A DNA stretch of 64,000 nt from Glandiceps talaboti (lineage: Eukaryota; Hemichordata; Enteropneusta; Spengelidae). The stretch lies in contig NC_135551.1 of the NCBI RefSeq assembly GCF_964340395.1, forward strand, positions 19,207,003 to 19,271,002, written 5' to 3'. This document shows, piece by piece, positions 39,976 through 54,095 of this stretch. How positions within the stretch are numbered: the stretch's first letter is position 1; each line of letters opens with the position of its first letter. Under the pieces are notes generated by a model that worked only from the letters and a program-made list of their open reading frames with translations, did no database searches and was not told the origin of the DNA. The position numbers and the translations under genes are program-made.

Positions 39976-40019
39976 AATAACTCTCTTACGATATTTAACG
40001 TACACTCCATGATGACAAC

Positions 40020-41750
40020 GAGTTCGTTACGTTCGCAGAAAAAGTACTCGGTAATGCTCGAGCTTGTGAGAATGCCAACACCAGTCGTGCCTTTTGGAAC
40101 CGAAAATAAAAGTTACCGGAATATCATTTCCTCCCAGTAATTGTTTTGTTTGCAATCAAAAGTGAACATGTCAGGAAAAATACAACTTATACAAGGAGAG
40201 ACATTTAAAACCATCCGGATCCGTCACCACATTAAAATAATTGACTTAAATACTGTCATAGTCAACTGTCATGGTGGTGGTAAAATTCTCGTTATCAGTT
40301 GATCGTTATCAGAATTATATCAACTGTGGTGTCTGCATCATCTTAATAAGAAATTTTATTATAAAGACTAACAAAATGGCAACAAAAGGAACGTCATTTG
40401 AAATACTGTGAAACTGTCAGAAGAGTTCCGGTACACTGGAGCCATTGACTTGCCAAGTACATCACTTGGTAAAACCAGTCTATTATCACTGATACAGTCA
40501 CTGGGTGCATGCACAAAACGAACGGCTAAACTATAATTACTTCGGGGGGGGGGGGGTGAAATCCGCAATAAAATTCTGAAGAAAGGAAAGCAAAGTAATA
40601 ACAAATCACAACGCTGAAAAAATATTGATTTAAAAGAAACAACAACAAATATTGTAACTTGTTGATCTTATAAACAGTGAGTTATCGAAATATAATTCAA
40701 AATCATTGACTGTATACATACAGAGCGCAGGTCAACTTAGTTAAGTTGTATGTACTGCTAACCCGACAACCTACATGGCGTAACGCAGGTCAACTTAGTT
40801 GTATGTACTGATAAAGCACCAACCTACATGGCGTAATCCAAAGTCGGAGAGGACAAGGTATTTCAGTGCATCTAGTTTACTCAAACTGTTATGACATCAC
40901 AAATGAAACATACGTCAGAAAGGGATAAGCTGTTCATTTTTTAAACAACGTTTTCAACTACATATTCGATTATTCACATGTATGTTAGAAAAACATGAAA
41001 ACAGTGTCACTCTCAATCAAAAGGGAATAAAATGTCAGAAAACCAACAAAACAGCCCTGCAATTAATTTGAACATTTCCCAACTTACAACAAGAATCAAA
41101 TCTCATTGAAACGTGGTATTGCTGTTAAATAATAACTCTTTGTTCACCAAGTAATACCAACGGATGTAGTTAATATTTTCTCCAGCCGGTTGTAAATGTA
41201 ATACATATGGTAAATATTATTAATTATGACTGTGTATTTTAGATTAAATTAGAACAGTTCTAAACAGGAAAACTTGTTTCATGTGACTCTCTCCAAAGTG
41301 TACACGAAACTTGAAATCACATACAACAAACACTACTTTGGTACAAGTTTTGATTGCCGGAGTCCTTTTTCTATACGTTTCGCCTATAATAAATTCTTTT
41401 TTGGGAGCACCCATTATATTCTGTAACGTTCCAAAAGTAGTACAAAAAAAAAAAAAATTCTAATACGTTACAGAAGCATTACAGTAAATGGTGAATTCGA
41501 TGTTTTGCTTAATACGGCAAGTGGCCTTAACTTTTTTATGTCTACCAATTGATTTGAAGTTTAACTAGTCCACAAGTAAAACGCACAGAAAACAATCTTG
41601 CCATAGACACGTGAAAAGTAGATGTCCTGACGTTGACGTCGTTCGTTCGTTGCCAGCCCATTCTTGCAAACAAGAGCATATTTTTCCCTGACTAAACGGC
41701 GATTAGAGTATGGCCTCAATACACATACCGAGCACCTCAACTATCCAGTA
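40020..41750. other. No gene; duplicated non-coding repeat
   Basis: Paralogous to about 9,390-11,430. Contains a partial local duplication around 40,725-40,830 (two copies of CGCAGGTCAACTTAGTT). No domain-bearing frames. Confidence 0.5.
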
Positions 41751-41784
41751 GCATGTGATGACCGACGCGACATGCGCACAACAA

Positions 41785-42030
41785 ATTGTCGTCAAAATAT
41801 ACCGTGAAAACAACTGTCGTAAAACTATACCGCCAAAAAATACTCAACTATCAGGTAACATGTTATGGCCGACATGCGCACCACCAATCAAAATGTACTG
41901 TGAAAACAACTGTCGTCAAAGTATACCGCCAAAGATCACTCACCAAAATATGCCGTCAAAACTATTGTCAAATCTACCGCCAGAAAAGCATTCTTGTCAA
42001 AACATACTGCCAAAACCATTGCTGTAAATG
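41785..42030 (+). repeat. Minisatellite array (TCGTCAAAATATACC family)
   Basis: Nearly base-for-base the same as 11,460-11,705. Confidence 0.8.
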
Positions 42031-42408
42031 ACTGTGCTCTTCAAGTTTACCGTAATGCTAACTAACCTCTCTATGGTTGCATCTAAAAATGCTACTTTGC
42101 ACTTGGATTGATAGAATACCAACTCTCATCTCAAACTCGTGCCCTTTGGAACCAAAACATAGAATTTTACAAGAGCTTCCGTTCTGTTCTATAGAATTAC
42201 AGAAGTACTAAGCTTACAACGGTAAATATTGAAATAGCTAGCCATTTTGAAAAATAGAGCTTGATGCCTATCATTTCGCGTCGTTCGATTGTTCCCATCC
42301 CATTCTCGGAAGCCAGAGCATATTTTTTCCCGCTCTGCCGTAAAGAGGTAAGTGGTTTAATATAACAATGTTCCGAATCCCGGATATTCGATCTAGTACT
42401 ATCTCCAT

Positions 42409-42581
42409 TAGTCTTGCTGCTAGACGTTCGGGCTTTCTTTCGATGCTATAACTATAAGCGAACGAAGTTCGCATGTGAGGGCTTGCCCGAACACGGATGT
42501 TCCATCCTCGATAGCGTTGTTCGGCTGTGTGTCGTATTTTCATTATATCGGAAGAACATCCGAGGGCTAGCTGATAGACTA
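42409..42581. mobile_element. 173-bp MITE with 9-bp target-site duplication
   Basis: Element begins TAGTCTTGCTGCTAG and ends CTAGCTGATAGACTA (imperfect terminal inverted repeats), flanked on both sides by TATCTCCAT. Copy A has the empty site once (about 12,085-12,100). It also has an internal GCGAACGAAGTTCGC palindrome. A 9-bp duplication is typical of Mutator-like elements; the family call is inference. Confidence 0.85.
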
Positions 42582-42867
42582 TATCTCCATATGTTTTCCA
42601 TCTTTCGATTTCGTCCTGCATGCGTGTAAAATAATTACAAAGTAGTTCCATATAAATTGAAAGTAAAGTAATGTTGGGGATGACAACTAATTTCGATCGA
42701 AATCCCCACCCCAAGTTACAGCAATTTTGTTTTTTATCCATTCTCGCAAGCCACACGATATTTTGTATGACATCGGCCTATTGATGTCGCCCTAAATACG
42801 TTCAATACACTAGATCACAGACAAGAATAGAGTATGGCCTCAATTACCGGTAATTCTCACACAGAAC

Positions 42868-43247
42868 TACGGTGAACGAGGGGGACATTTCCGCGCTCTC
42901 AATGATTGGGCGTTCAAAGCAATTTCCGCGCTCTCAATGACAGAGTTCAAAGCAATTTCCGCGCTCTCAATGACAGAGTTCAAAGCAATTTCCGCGCTCT
43001 CAATGACTGGGCGTTCAAAGTAATTTCCGCGCTCTCAATGACTGGGCGTTCAAAGCAATTTCCGCGCTCTCAATGACTGGGCGTTCAAAGCAATTTCCGC
43101 GCTCTCAATGACTGGGCGTTCAAAGCAATTTGAACGCCCAGTCATTGAGAGCGGTGAAATTGCTTTGAACTCTATCATTGAGAGCGCGGAAATTGCTTTG
43201 AACGCCCAATCATTGAGAGCGCGGAAATGTACCCCTCGTCTACCGTA
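42868..43247. mobile_element. 380-bp element of tandem and inverted ~39-bp repeats
   Basis: Starts TACGGTGAACGAGG and ends CCTCGTCTACCGTA. Inside are about seven direct copies of a ~39-bp unit (TTTCCGCGCTCTCAATGAC, then GGGCGTTCAAAGCAA), followed by about three copies in inverted orientation. Flanked by CAGAAC on both sides, a 6-7 bp target-site duplication. The equivalent place in copy A (about 12,370) has no insertion. Confidence 0.85.
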
Positions 43248-43324
43248 CAGAACAGAGAACCAGACTTAACCACACATATCTAGCACCTCATCTATCTAGT
43301 AAAATGTGATGACCGACGCGACAT

Positions 43325-43495
43325 CGCACCACCAAAGTATTGTCATCAAAATATACCACAAAAACAACTGTCGTCAAAGTATACCGCCAAAAATCACTCA
43401 CCAAAATATACCGTCACTGAAAACTATTGTCAAATCTACCGCCCAAAACCATTTTTGTCAAATCATTCTGTCAAAACCATTTTGTCATAAACAAC
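43325..43495 (+). repeat. Minisatellite array (TCGTCAAAATATACC family)
   Basis: Counterpart of 12,460-12,605, followed by the shared TTTACGGTAATGCTAAC and CTCCATGATGACGAG tail. Confidence 0.8.
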
Positions 43496-44580
43496 TGTTC
43501 TCTTTACGGTAATGCTAACTTACTTACTCTCCATGATGACGAGATGTTTGTTGCGTTCGCCTAAAAAATATTGCTCTGGTTTGATGGAATAGCGACAACA
43601 GCTGTGTTAAAAACTCAAAGTCTGGTTTTTGGAACCAAAAAATAAAATTTACAAGAGCTCTCGTTCTATTCTATTACGTACAGAAGTAGTAAGCTTACAA
43701 TGTACTGTGAATTCGATAGGAATTTAAAAAATGGAAATGAAGCTGCTTGATGTCAATCAATTCGCTTTAAAGTAAAACTAGTCCACAAGTAACAAGAAAA
43801 CAATCTTGCTGTGCACACGTGAAAAGTAGGTGTCCTGACGTTGACGTCGTTCAAGTCGTGCCTTTTGGAACCAAAAAAAAATTACAAGAGCTCCCGTTCT
43901 ATTCTATAAAATTGCAGAAGTACTAAACTTACAATTGCAAGGTACTGTAAATATTGAATTCGATACGATTTTTAAAAATGGTAATGAAGTGGCTTGATGT
44001 CAATCAATTCGCTTTGAAGTTAAACTTGTCCACAGATAAAACGTACAAAAAACAATCTTGTTGTGCACACGTGAAAAGTACATGTCCTGACGATGACGTC
44101 GTTCGATTCGTTCACAACCCATTCTCGCAAACCAGAGCATATTTTCCCGCTGACGCATCATCTGTTAAGCGCTCCCGTTAGTGGTTTACGAAGATGCCCT
44201 GGCGCAGATAGTCGATACTCTCTCCTAAGGCTTATATATTTTTACCGTCTTTCGATTCTGTCCTACATATTTGTAAAATAATCAAAAAGTAGTTCCACTA
44301 AAATGGCTTAAAACTGAAGTACAATTACTTTCGATTGAAACACCCTTTTTCCGAGTTAAAACATTTTTCGGATTTTATCCATTCTCACAAGCCAGTGAGC
44401 AATTTTTTTCCGTCAACGCGACAAAAATAGAAGAAAACCTACGTGAGACTGCAAATTCAACCCATATGATGTTATTTAAATGACATTTGTGCATACCCAG
44501 AGATGACAAAGTTTGTACAGAGCGACTTACACAGTCACATTTTATTAATGCCGCTAGGGACACAAGAAGAAATCATCAGA

Positions 44581-46500
44581 TTCCAGACACACAAATATTT
44601 TTGTGATTCGTAGGGCAAAATTAAAAAAAAATGTGTGTTTCCGATATCCCGACCGACCTTGTTTAAACGGCGGACCCTAACATTTTTTTAAACATTTAAA
44701 ACAAAAAGTTAAGAAATTATTTGTCTTCTTGACCTTCATGCACGTCTGATTTCTTTCCCCAGTGACGTTTATACACATTTTCATCAAAATATCACAGAAG
44801 GGGTATTCTTACAGATATTTCCTTTGGTTTTGGGTGGAAACAATATTTTCTCGAAATAAAAAATGAAAAAGATAAAATAAAAAGATAACATCCCGACCTA
44901 CGTACCATATTCTGTGAGACAGTGTCATAGGAAAGACAATAATTTTTTTCCGCCAAGCAGGGTATTCTAACGCGATATTTGTAGATGTGCGGGAAAGCAC
45001 GGTTTTTCCTTGAACTTGAGTAAAGGCAATCAAAGAAGTTTCTGTCGAGAAAATGTGAGTTCCCTACAATCAAGTACCACTACATCTCTATAGGAATTTA
45101 GATTGACCTAAAATCCCCGTACATTCAAATAGCTTGGAGGAATATTTTGAGACGGTTTTCGATATCAAAACATTGAGCGTACTAGCACAACGTGTTACGA
45201 CATACAGTAACTGACAATTTGAATATCTTGTATACATTTGTACATGAATCTGTTTGAGTTTTAAAGGAATGGTGACAGTGGAAAATAAGTTGGCAATTTC
45301 AGATGAAGATTTCCAAATAATCATTTCATATATACATGTAATTTAAATTTTCAAGTAGTAGATGAAGTGATAAAAATAAGAAACATTATGGGCAACATTT
45401 TTCTGACTCGAGTTAGATTGAGAATATTTTCCGCCTACCTTATCGATGCGAATACCACTGGGAGATCACTTTACGATTATGAACAGTCGGTTGAACAGTC
45501 GAAGAGCTACTGACGGCGCAGCCCGAAATTTTTGCCCTTATACGGTGTTTATAGCTGTCAATCAAACTACTCAAGTAACGTGATTGGACGAAACATTTCA
45601 ACAATAAGTTTAAATGATGATGTCATCTGTTTATCGTAACCACACGGTTGGTAACCGCGTTGTTGATAGCAAAACAGAAAACCAACGCCCATATCAAAAT
45701 CTTACCCCTAACCAGATAGTTGAAGAGCGCAAAACTGAAAATCTGTCATTTTCAGCAACAATTTATAAATTAAATTATTTAGTAAAGTTTGGGCTGATAT
45801 GTTACCTGCATAGGAAACTACATAATTCCAAGGCAAGGCAACAACATTTTCCTGCAGTCTGAGAACACATTTTGCAACAGTGTACCATACACTGACCGTC
45901 TTCGCCCTAGCCGACAATGAATACTATCATGTGTGTGCTATCAATGTATTATATTTTAGGATGTCTACACACGTGAAATTACCCACAACCAGTCCGATAC
46001 CATATAACCACGGAACGTTTGACTTCAGAATCACACCAACACTCCAGTTTTAAATTTGCCCCAAGCATTCAACGTTCCTTTAATGCACACGTGATTAAGA
46101 CAGTATATTTTAAGTTATTTTCATACAAAAAACCTACATGAAACAGTGTTTAAAAGTGTATAGTGAACGATATGCACTATTAAAAAACCTGTAAGTTCCT
46201 AGTTTTGAATGTTTATTCATAAATTGAAAATTCTTTATCTGTAGTAATATTAACGATAATTACGATGCTCACTGCGTATCATTACCATAAATACAATGTG
46301 ACTCCAAAACGATGGCAATCTAACAAGATGGACGCAGTAAATCACCAACGTGTAGGTGAAATGTTGTTAGTTCTAAGTTAGACTTGTTTTTTCCCAAAAA
46401 AACTAACAATACCAATTATCATTATGAAGTAGCGATGAATGTTAAGGACAGAAGTAATAAATAGCTCGTTACATGACCAAGGGTCCTGATTAATGTACTT
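44581..46500. repeat. ~2 kb repeat unit, copy B unit 1
   Basis: Same block order as the four units at 13,474-22,800. Closest to the first units of A. No stable open frame. Confidence 0.8.
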
Positions 46501-48300
46501 ATTTGAGATTTCATACAAAATATACTTACATATGAATTGTAGTAAAGTTATTGTGTTGAAATTATTTTGATTGTGTTATTTTTATTATATTGTATATATT
46601 ATGTTTATTATGTCGGTTTTAATTTGTTTTGTTTTTCCATTAATCACAAGTTTGTTGTATTAAAAATGATAATCACCTAAAAGATTGGGTTTTTCAATGT
46701 ACCAAATATAGTCATCAGTGTAAGAAAGAAAACACGCAGTGATAAGTTTTTCTTTTTCCATCATATTACCAAACTGTCTACGTGCGTCGGCTGATTATCT
46801 CACCGTGGGAGTGAAGTCACTGCTTTTGTTCAGATTAAGTTAACCTAAAATGAAGGAAAATTGAAGCGGTCTAGATCTGCAAAGGAGCAAAGTTTAATGC
46901 ATTTATACTCTTTTGCCCTGTGGGGTGTTTGACTTATGACACAGCGATGAATAAACGGAGTTTGAATACGTAACGCCAACTGCATAAAAAGAATAGGGAG
47001 GAAAACGACATTCAACAAAAGAGTTGAATAATTCTACAAAATAGTTGTTGAGTTCGACGCTGTAACACAATATAATATTCAACTCCTTCCGATCCCATTG
47101 TCCAATTTAGGGAAGAAAGATAGAATTATACACCAGTCGCAAGATAATCGTTGCGTATATTTTACTTTGAAAAAAAACCATTATTTTCTTTTAAAGTTCA
47201 CCAGTGTCGAAATTGATGTCAAACGATATGTGGAAAGGTAGTTTAGAACACAATCGTGCAGTTGAGTATCTGACAATTGAAAGTGATATCAATCACAACA
47301 AATTGATCACTCTTTTGGCTGTAATAGATAATGTAACTCATCATCATGTTGTGACACAAATACCAAACAAATCGTTTTAGAAAGAGCGGCTATCTCGAAT
47401 GCTTTTATTTTAAACATGTAGGCAAGCGAGACCCCGAGAGATAACGCCTTCCTATCATATCAGGCATTTCCCCATAAATGGTTCGGTATGGTCTTTTTAA
47501 ATACATGTAGATATATTATAATTTTGGAAACGCAATTTTGTGTTAAGAGAATGACGAATGTTCATATTTTGCTGATGTTCTAGTGGCAAAAGTAAACTCT
47601 AAAAACATGCTTTAAAAGTCATCCCACAGCTAAAAGAAAAGTCGTCTGATTCGTTCCCATCCCATTCTCGCAAGCTAGAGCTTACTTTTCCGCTGACGCA
47701 ACATTTGTTGCGCTGCTGTAAAGAGATTAACGATGTCGACTATTCCAGCTCAGATATTCGATCTAGTACTCTCTCCTAAAGCTAGTATATTTTTTCCGTC
47801 CTTTGATTTTGTAACACATATTTGTGAAAAATGTAGTTCCACAAAAATGACTTAAAACTGAAGTAGTTTTTTTAAAGAAACGGATGTGAGACAGCCTTGT
47901 CGCAAAGAGGACAGTGATCATTTATGACGATGTATCGTCCGACATCAGCGTTTTACATCACCCCTTGTATGTAATACAATGTAGTTCACTACACTGAGTA
48001 CGAACCCAATTGCTTCAGATAAACCGCGACAACGTCGGACTTAAATGCAAATAAGCCCATCCTTGACTACTCACTGATTTATAGTTAAATAACAAAATAT
48101 CGCATAGCTGGCAATCTTACCGTATTTGGACAGGGAAAACGCGATAGTGGTGGTCTAAGACTCAAATTCAACCCGTATGATATGATTTAAAGACATTTGA
48201 GCATATCTTGTACATTTGTCTCCAAATGAGAGATGACAAAGTTTGTACAGAGCGACTTACACAGTCACATTTTAATAATGCCAGTATGGACGCAAGAACA
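46500..48300. other. Spacer between B units; no gene
   Basis: 46,520-47,180 repeats the 22,860-23,600 block. 47,640-48,300 repeats the sequence that precedes the first unit (12,956-13,470). 47,180-47,640 looks unique and has no supported gene. Confidence 0.5.
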
Positions 48301-48309
48301 AATCGTCAG

Positions 48310-50260
48310 ATTCTAGACAAAAGCAATTTTTTTGTGATTCGTATAGCAGGGTATTTTAAAGCGATATTTGTAGATGTGCGGGAAATCACGAGGTTTTTCC
48401 TTAAACTTGAGTAGAGACATGGTGAACATGAATTTGATTATTTGTTCATCAAATTATTGTTTTATGATTTGCTGAAGTTCCTGTCGAGAAAATATGGGTT
48501 CCCTTGGCGGAGTATTTTGTGACGCTTTTCAAAGTAAAAACATGGAGCGTACTACATGATCACAACGTGTTACGACATACAGTAACTGACAGTTTGAATA
48601 TCATATATACATTGTACATGAATCTATGTTTTAAAGGAAAGATGACAGTGGAAAATAAAGTTGGCAATTTCAGATATAACTTGAATTGGTTTACTTCTCT
48701 GTAAGCCTGGCTACGACAACCTTGTATGATATACGACAATATATATTAATAATAATTTCAAAATTGGCATTTTCAAATCATCATTTCATAATTGAGATTT
48801 TCAAGTGGTAATAATCGGTAGATGAAGTGATAAAAATACATTTTTCTTACTCTTCAGTTAGATTGTAAGAATATTTTCCGCTTACCTTAGCTTATCGATG
48901 CAAATACCACCAAGAGATAACTTTATGATGTCAACAGTCGGTTGAACAGTCGAAGAGCTATTGACGGCGCAGCCCGAAATTTTTGCCCTTATATAGTGTT
49001 CATATAGCTGTCAATCAAACTACTCAAGTAAGGTGATTGGACGAAACATTTCAACAATAAGTTTAAATGATGATGTCATTTGTTTATACGGTAACGAGAC
49101 AGTTGGTAACCGCGCTGTTGACAGCAAAACAGAAAACCAACGCCTATGACGACAATTGTTTGCTGTTAAATATCAAAATCTTACCCCCCAAAAAGATAAT
49201 TGAAGAGTGAAAAACAGAAAATATGTCATTTTCAGCAACAATAAGTCAATTAAAATTATTCAATAAAGTTTGGGTTGATATTTTACCTGCGCAGGAAACT
49301 ACACGATTCCATAGACGTCTCTCCCCAATATTTCTGATATTGTCTATGACTCCTCTCAAGCGAACCGACTGCGACACATAAATGTGAGCAATCCAAATAT
49401 TATATTGATATACTGTTGAAAAATCGTGTAATGTTCCGAAAATTCAAATTCATGATATGATTTGGTTATTACAACCACCCATTCTTTCTATAAATGTCTC
49501 AGTTTTCTGGATAACCACATAGCAGGTCATGTAACTAACAAACGTATTACCGTGGAGTGGCGTGGACTCGTAAGTGTGACGGTTGACCTTTTTTTAACAA
49601 AGCAACTGTATTTTCCTACAGTCTGGGTAGATTTTTTGCAATAATGAACGGGGTAACCATACCCTGACCATCTTCGATCTGGCCGACAATGAATACTATC
49701 ATGTATGTGAAATTAACCACAACCAGTCAGATACCATATAACAACGGGACGTTTGACTCCACAATCACACCAACATTCCTGTTTTAAATTTGCCCCAAGC
49801 ATTCAACGTCTCACCAGTGCACACGTGATTAACATAGTATATTGTAAAGTTATTTTCATACAAAAAACACGCTGAAATAATGTTAAAACGTGTAATAGTG
49901 AACGATATGCACTACGCGAAAACCTACAATATCCTAATTTGGAAAATTTATTCATAAATTGAAAATTCTTTATCTCTAGTAATAATAACGATAATTACGA
50001 TGTTCACAGCGTATCATTACCATAAATACAATGTGACTCCAAAACGACGGCAATCTAACAAGATGGACGCAGTAAACCATCAATGTGTAGGTGAAATGTT
50101 GCTAGTCCCAAGTTAGACTTGTTTTTCCCCACAAAAAACTAACAATGCCAATTATCATTATGAAGTAGCGATGAATGTTAAGGACAGAAGTAATAAATAG
50201 CTCGTTACACGACCAAGGGTCCTGATTACCCACGAGTAATGTTTCGTCTGTTCATGTTGA
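48310..50260. repeat. ~2 kb repeat unit, copy B unit 2
   Basis: Contains the CCCCAATATTTCTGATATT block that is otherwise found only in unit 4 of copy A (20,706), so it is the paralogue of that unit. It lacks the GT expansion and the 1.2 kb insertion. Confidence 0.8.
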
Positions 50261-50849
50261 CTAGTGTTAAAGTGGCTGTACCGTTATACCGTTCTGATAA
50301 ATGTACTCAAGGAAGGTTATAGACCAATTTGACAATCTTTTCTAAATTTTGGTTATTATAGATTATACTTACATATGAATTGCAGTAAAATTATTGTGTT
50401 GTGGTTTATTTTGATTATATTATACAGGTTATGTTTAATTATGTATATCTTAATTTGTTTTTATTTTATCACAAGTTTTGTTGTATTAAAAATGACAATC
50501 ACCTAAAACATGAGGTCATCAGTGTAAGAAAGAAAACACGTAGTGATAAGTTTTTTGGTTTTTTTTCCATCATATTACCAAACTGTCTACGTGCGTCGGC
50601 TGATTATCTCACCGTTGGAATGAAGTCACTGCTTTTGTTCAGATTAAGTTAATCTGAACTGAAGAAAAACCGAAGAAGTCTGCAAAGGAGCAAAGTTTAA
50701 TGCGTTTATACTCTTCTGTCGACCTATGACACAGTGATGAATAAACATAGATGAATGCATAACGCCAACTTCAATAGTTGCCGAGTTCATTACCGAAATA
50801 TTATGCCAATGTATAATTATTTGTAAAATCTTAATGATTGACAGATTGG

Positions 50850-50876
50850 TTGGTTGGTTGGTTGGTTGGTTGGTTG
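50850..50876. repeat. (GGTT)n microsatellite
   Basis: Seven copies of GGTT, at the right edge of copy B. Confidence 0.9.
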
Positions 50877-53533
50877 AATGGTAAAATGACAGATTCTATA
50901 AACTCACCGACCTTGAATTTGTCCGGCTAATTACTCCGTATACGTACCCAATGGAAGCCAATCATTAATTGATGTTAGTGTTATAAATCCAGGTACAAGT
51001 ACATCAGCGTGGTGTAATCCTGCGATTGGATCTGTTTTGGACGTTGGAACGACTACTGTAGTGTGTGCAGACGTCGACAATGATGGTTATACTGCAAACT
51101 GTACTTTCAATGTTACTGTAACAGATACAGATGGTAAGACATGTGTTTGTATCTTGGCCTAAGAGATGGCAATTTTATATTGTTCATATCATCTGGTTAA
51201 ATAGTTTAATTAGACTACCTACACTGTGCAATAATGCTAGTGACAAAACCCGTAGTTCACAAGTAAGCTTTTTGATTCGGCTGAGTGAAGGAAAATATTA
51301 CGGAATAACATAATTACCGTTACCGTTCCAAACTAACTCAGTATATTTTACTGTCCTATGGATTCTATGAACGACGAACAATATATATTTGTCAGAGAAT
51401 TGGGTAACTTAAAGAATGTGTTTAAAGTTTGACATTAAATTTATGGGTTTTTTTTCAGATAATCCTGTAGCAGTGGTAATGTACGTTATCAAGGATCCTA
51501 CTTATATCATACCAACTGATGAAGCTTCTAAGAAGTAGGTTTTCTATCATAGTATCACGATTCTTATTGTGAAAGAGTTAGTGTGATAGACTGATGACAG
51601 TGTGTGATTTGAATTCAAGCCTAAAATCAACTTGAAATAAATAACATTTTATGTCACTATTTTCGCTCATAGACCGAAGTTGAAGCAGTGGGGGATAGAG
51701 TGAAATACCCCCGTGGTATCCCTCACAATCTATCCCAAATCAGAACTCGCCACAGACATGGCAGAACCTATCAAGATGGCGGAGTATTAGGGTCATGGTA
51801 TTTTATGAAAACAACGTAAGATACATTTTTCTATTTTTTTCGTACCATACTCAATAGTGATCTAGGACACGTCAACATTACATTTCATAAAACGTCGTCA
51901 TTAAAATTTTAAAGGGTTTAATATGTCTGTATAACTCGTGTCACGATGAACTAATTAATTTAAGTGCATCTCAATAAGTCAATTGACTTAAGCTGTATAA
52001 AACGTGTTCAATTCCAAATAGTGACGCTTCACAGAAGATATACGATATGTTATTAGCAGTGAAATGTCAAAAACAAGATAATTGCATGTATATGATGATA
52101 CAGAATCTGCTGGGATGTAATCAGCATTTATATCCAGCTCTCATGAAGGCAATCGATAAAAGGGCATATTAAAGTGAACTCATTATGAAGTGTTTGCGAC
52201 ATCACACCTGTCACGTCGATAATAAATGAGGCCAGAAGAAGACGTGGGTTTACTGAAAATAGTGAACATTCCATGGCGATATAGAATATTTAAAAAAACA
52301 TCTCAAAAGAAAATTCTTTGGCAATATATCAACTTAGCATAGACAAGTTCATTACTTATCATAATATAGACCCTATTGTTTTACTCATGGTCCTATCATA
52401 GAGGGACTATGCTTCATTGAAATGACTATACCCCGGCGCCTATTATCCATGCATAAACACAATATAACATTTCAAGCAGTGTATTTTTCACTGCCATTCC
52501 CTTTTCTGTCTGCGTCATCTTATGTAACGATGTACTGTTTTCTTTCTTTGCAAAAGCCAAATAATACATGACACCATTTCTTATTATTACGGGCATTCGC
52601 AGAGTATGCAGAGAAGATAATCTTAACTGTTTCCTATGTTCTATCAGCCATGTCGACAGTTATTACTATCGTCATCATTCTCCTTGCAAGGTCAGTTGGC
52701 ATATTACAAAAACAACTTCCCTTGATCATATTTAATACTTTTTGATGACTGAATTTGCCGCCATGTCAACAACAGAAATGTATTCAGACATATGACATAA
52801 TACTCCTTCTTATCTAAATAATAAGATTTAAAGTAAACATATGGATGACAAATTGGTGTTGATTTTGAATCTGTAATTTATAAAAACAACTTGTTTTTCT
52901 ACACAGAAAAGAATGTGAAAGAGCATCGACGAAGTTCTTGTTTGTAATTCAATAAATTGCAAAAAGCTCTGTAAAAAATGTACAAAAATGTTACGTACAA
53001 TAACGAACATTTCACATGTTTTTTTATTTAAAATGTAATTCATTGAGTTACAAACAAGAGCTTGGTATTTGTTGTTTCACATAATTTCTTTAAGTAGGAA
53101 AATATAGAAAATTGGTTTCTCAATTAAAATACAAAATAAATATCAAATTCTCATCCATATGGTCATTTTCAGAGGTTTTTTTTTGTAACAAGTAGTTTTA
53201 TACAGGAACTGGTCGCTGGGTGGTGGTGACTACAGAGAAAGCTGTCAACAGAATAATAATTACAATAGAAATTACATAATTAGCATAATTATACCATACA
53301 CGAGCTAAGTTAAACAAAAATATATGGAATGTATACTCTGGTCGCTCTAAGTCACCACAGCTCATGTCTATGGCACAACAACACGTGTCTACGTCACTGG
53401 TTCTGCAAAATTACTATTACTTTCCCCCATTTTCCTTTGATATTACTGGCTCGGATATAGTTATGTCATTCTCCAATATTTTTCTTCATTCAGTTGAAAA
53501 ATACTCTTGCCCTAAGGGTTGTCACTACGAGTC

Positions 53534-53603
53534 GAGTGACCTAAAGGGGCCTTGTCACTACGAGCCGCTAGACTCGTAGTGACAAGGCCCCTTTAGGTCA
53601 CTC
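53534..53603. repeat. Perfect 31-bp inverted repeat, 8-bp loop
   Basis: GAGTGACCTAAAGGGGCCTT plus GTCACTACGAG, then its exact complement after CGCTAGA-type spacer sequence. A partial extra copy (GTCACTACGAGTCGAG) lies just upstream. The short repeat GAAATTACATAATTAGCAT occurs on both sides of the region (53,268 and 53,860). Confidence 0.9.
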
Positions 53604-53887
53604 CCATTTTCCTTTTGGCTGAACGAAAGAAAATAGTGGGGAATAACATCTAGTTATTCGTTCACATAATACCTTCGCTGTTTCCATTCAAGAGATGAAA
53701 GCAATCACTATGTGTTTGATGTGTTAGACTTTTTCATTCCAGCAACACAAACCCAAGCTGGTTAGGTCATCACAAAATATGTCGATCTTTCCCATTACAG
53801 ATTGACTGAAGACCACTATCATGTGTTGATACAGATGTTAACATCCATGTCCTGTTTTGAAATTACATAATTAGCATATGAAATGTA

Positions 53888-53888
<1 letters not shown>

Positions 53889-53918
<30 letters not shown>

Positions 53919-53930
53919 TGTATGTATGTA

Positions 53931-53965
<35 letters not shown>

Positions 53966-54043
53966 ATGCTTGCATGCATGCATGCATGCATGCATGCATG
54001 TATGTATGTATGTATGTATGTATGTATGTATGTATGTGTATGC

Positions 54044-54074
<31 letters not shown>

Positions 54075-54095
54075 TGTATGTATGTATGTATGTAT
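53889..54095. repeat. (GTAT)n / (GCAT)n microsatellite
   Basis: GTAT repeats with embedded GT and GCAT runs, inside the remnant gene between the TM1/TM2-like and TM3-like exons. Confidence 0.95.

Noticed and set aside
42271-42756. 161-codon minus-strand open frame
   Set aside because: It exists only because a 173-bp MITE is inserted. Copy A without the MITE has no such frame, and no domain is visible.
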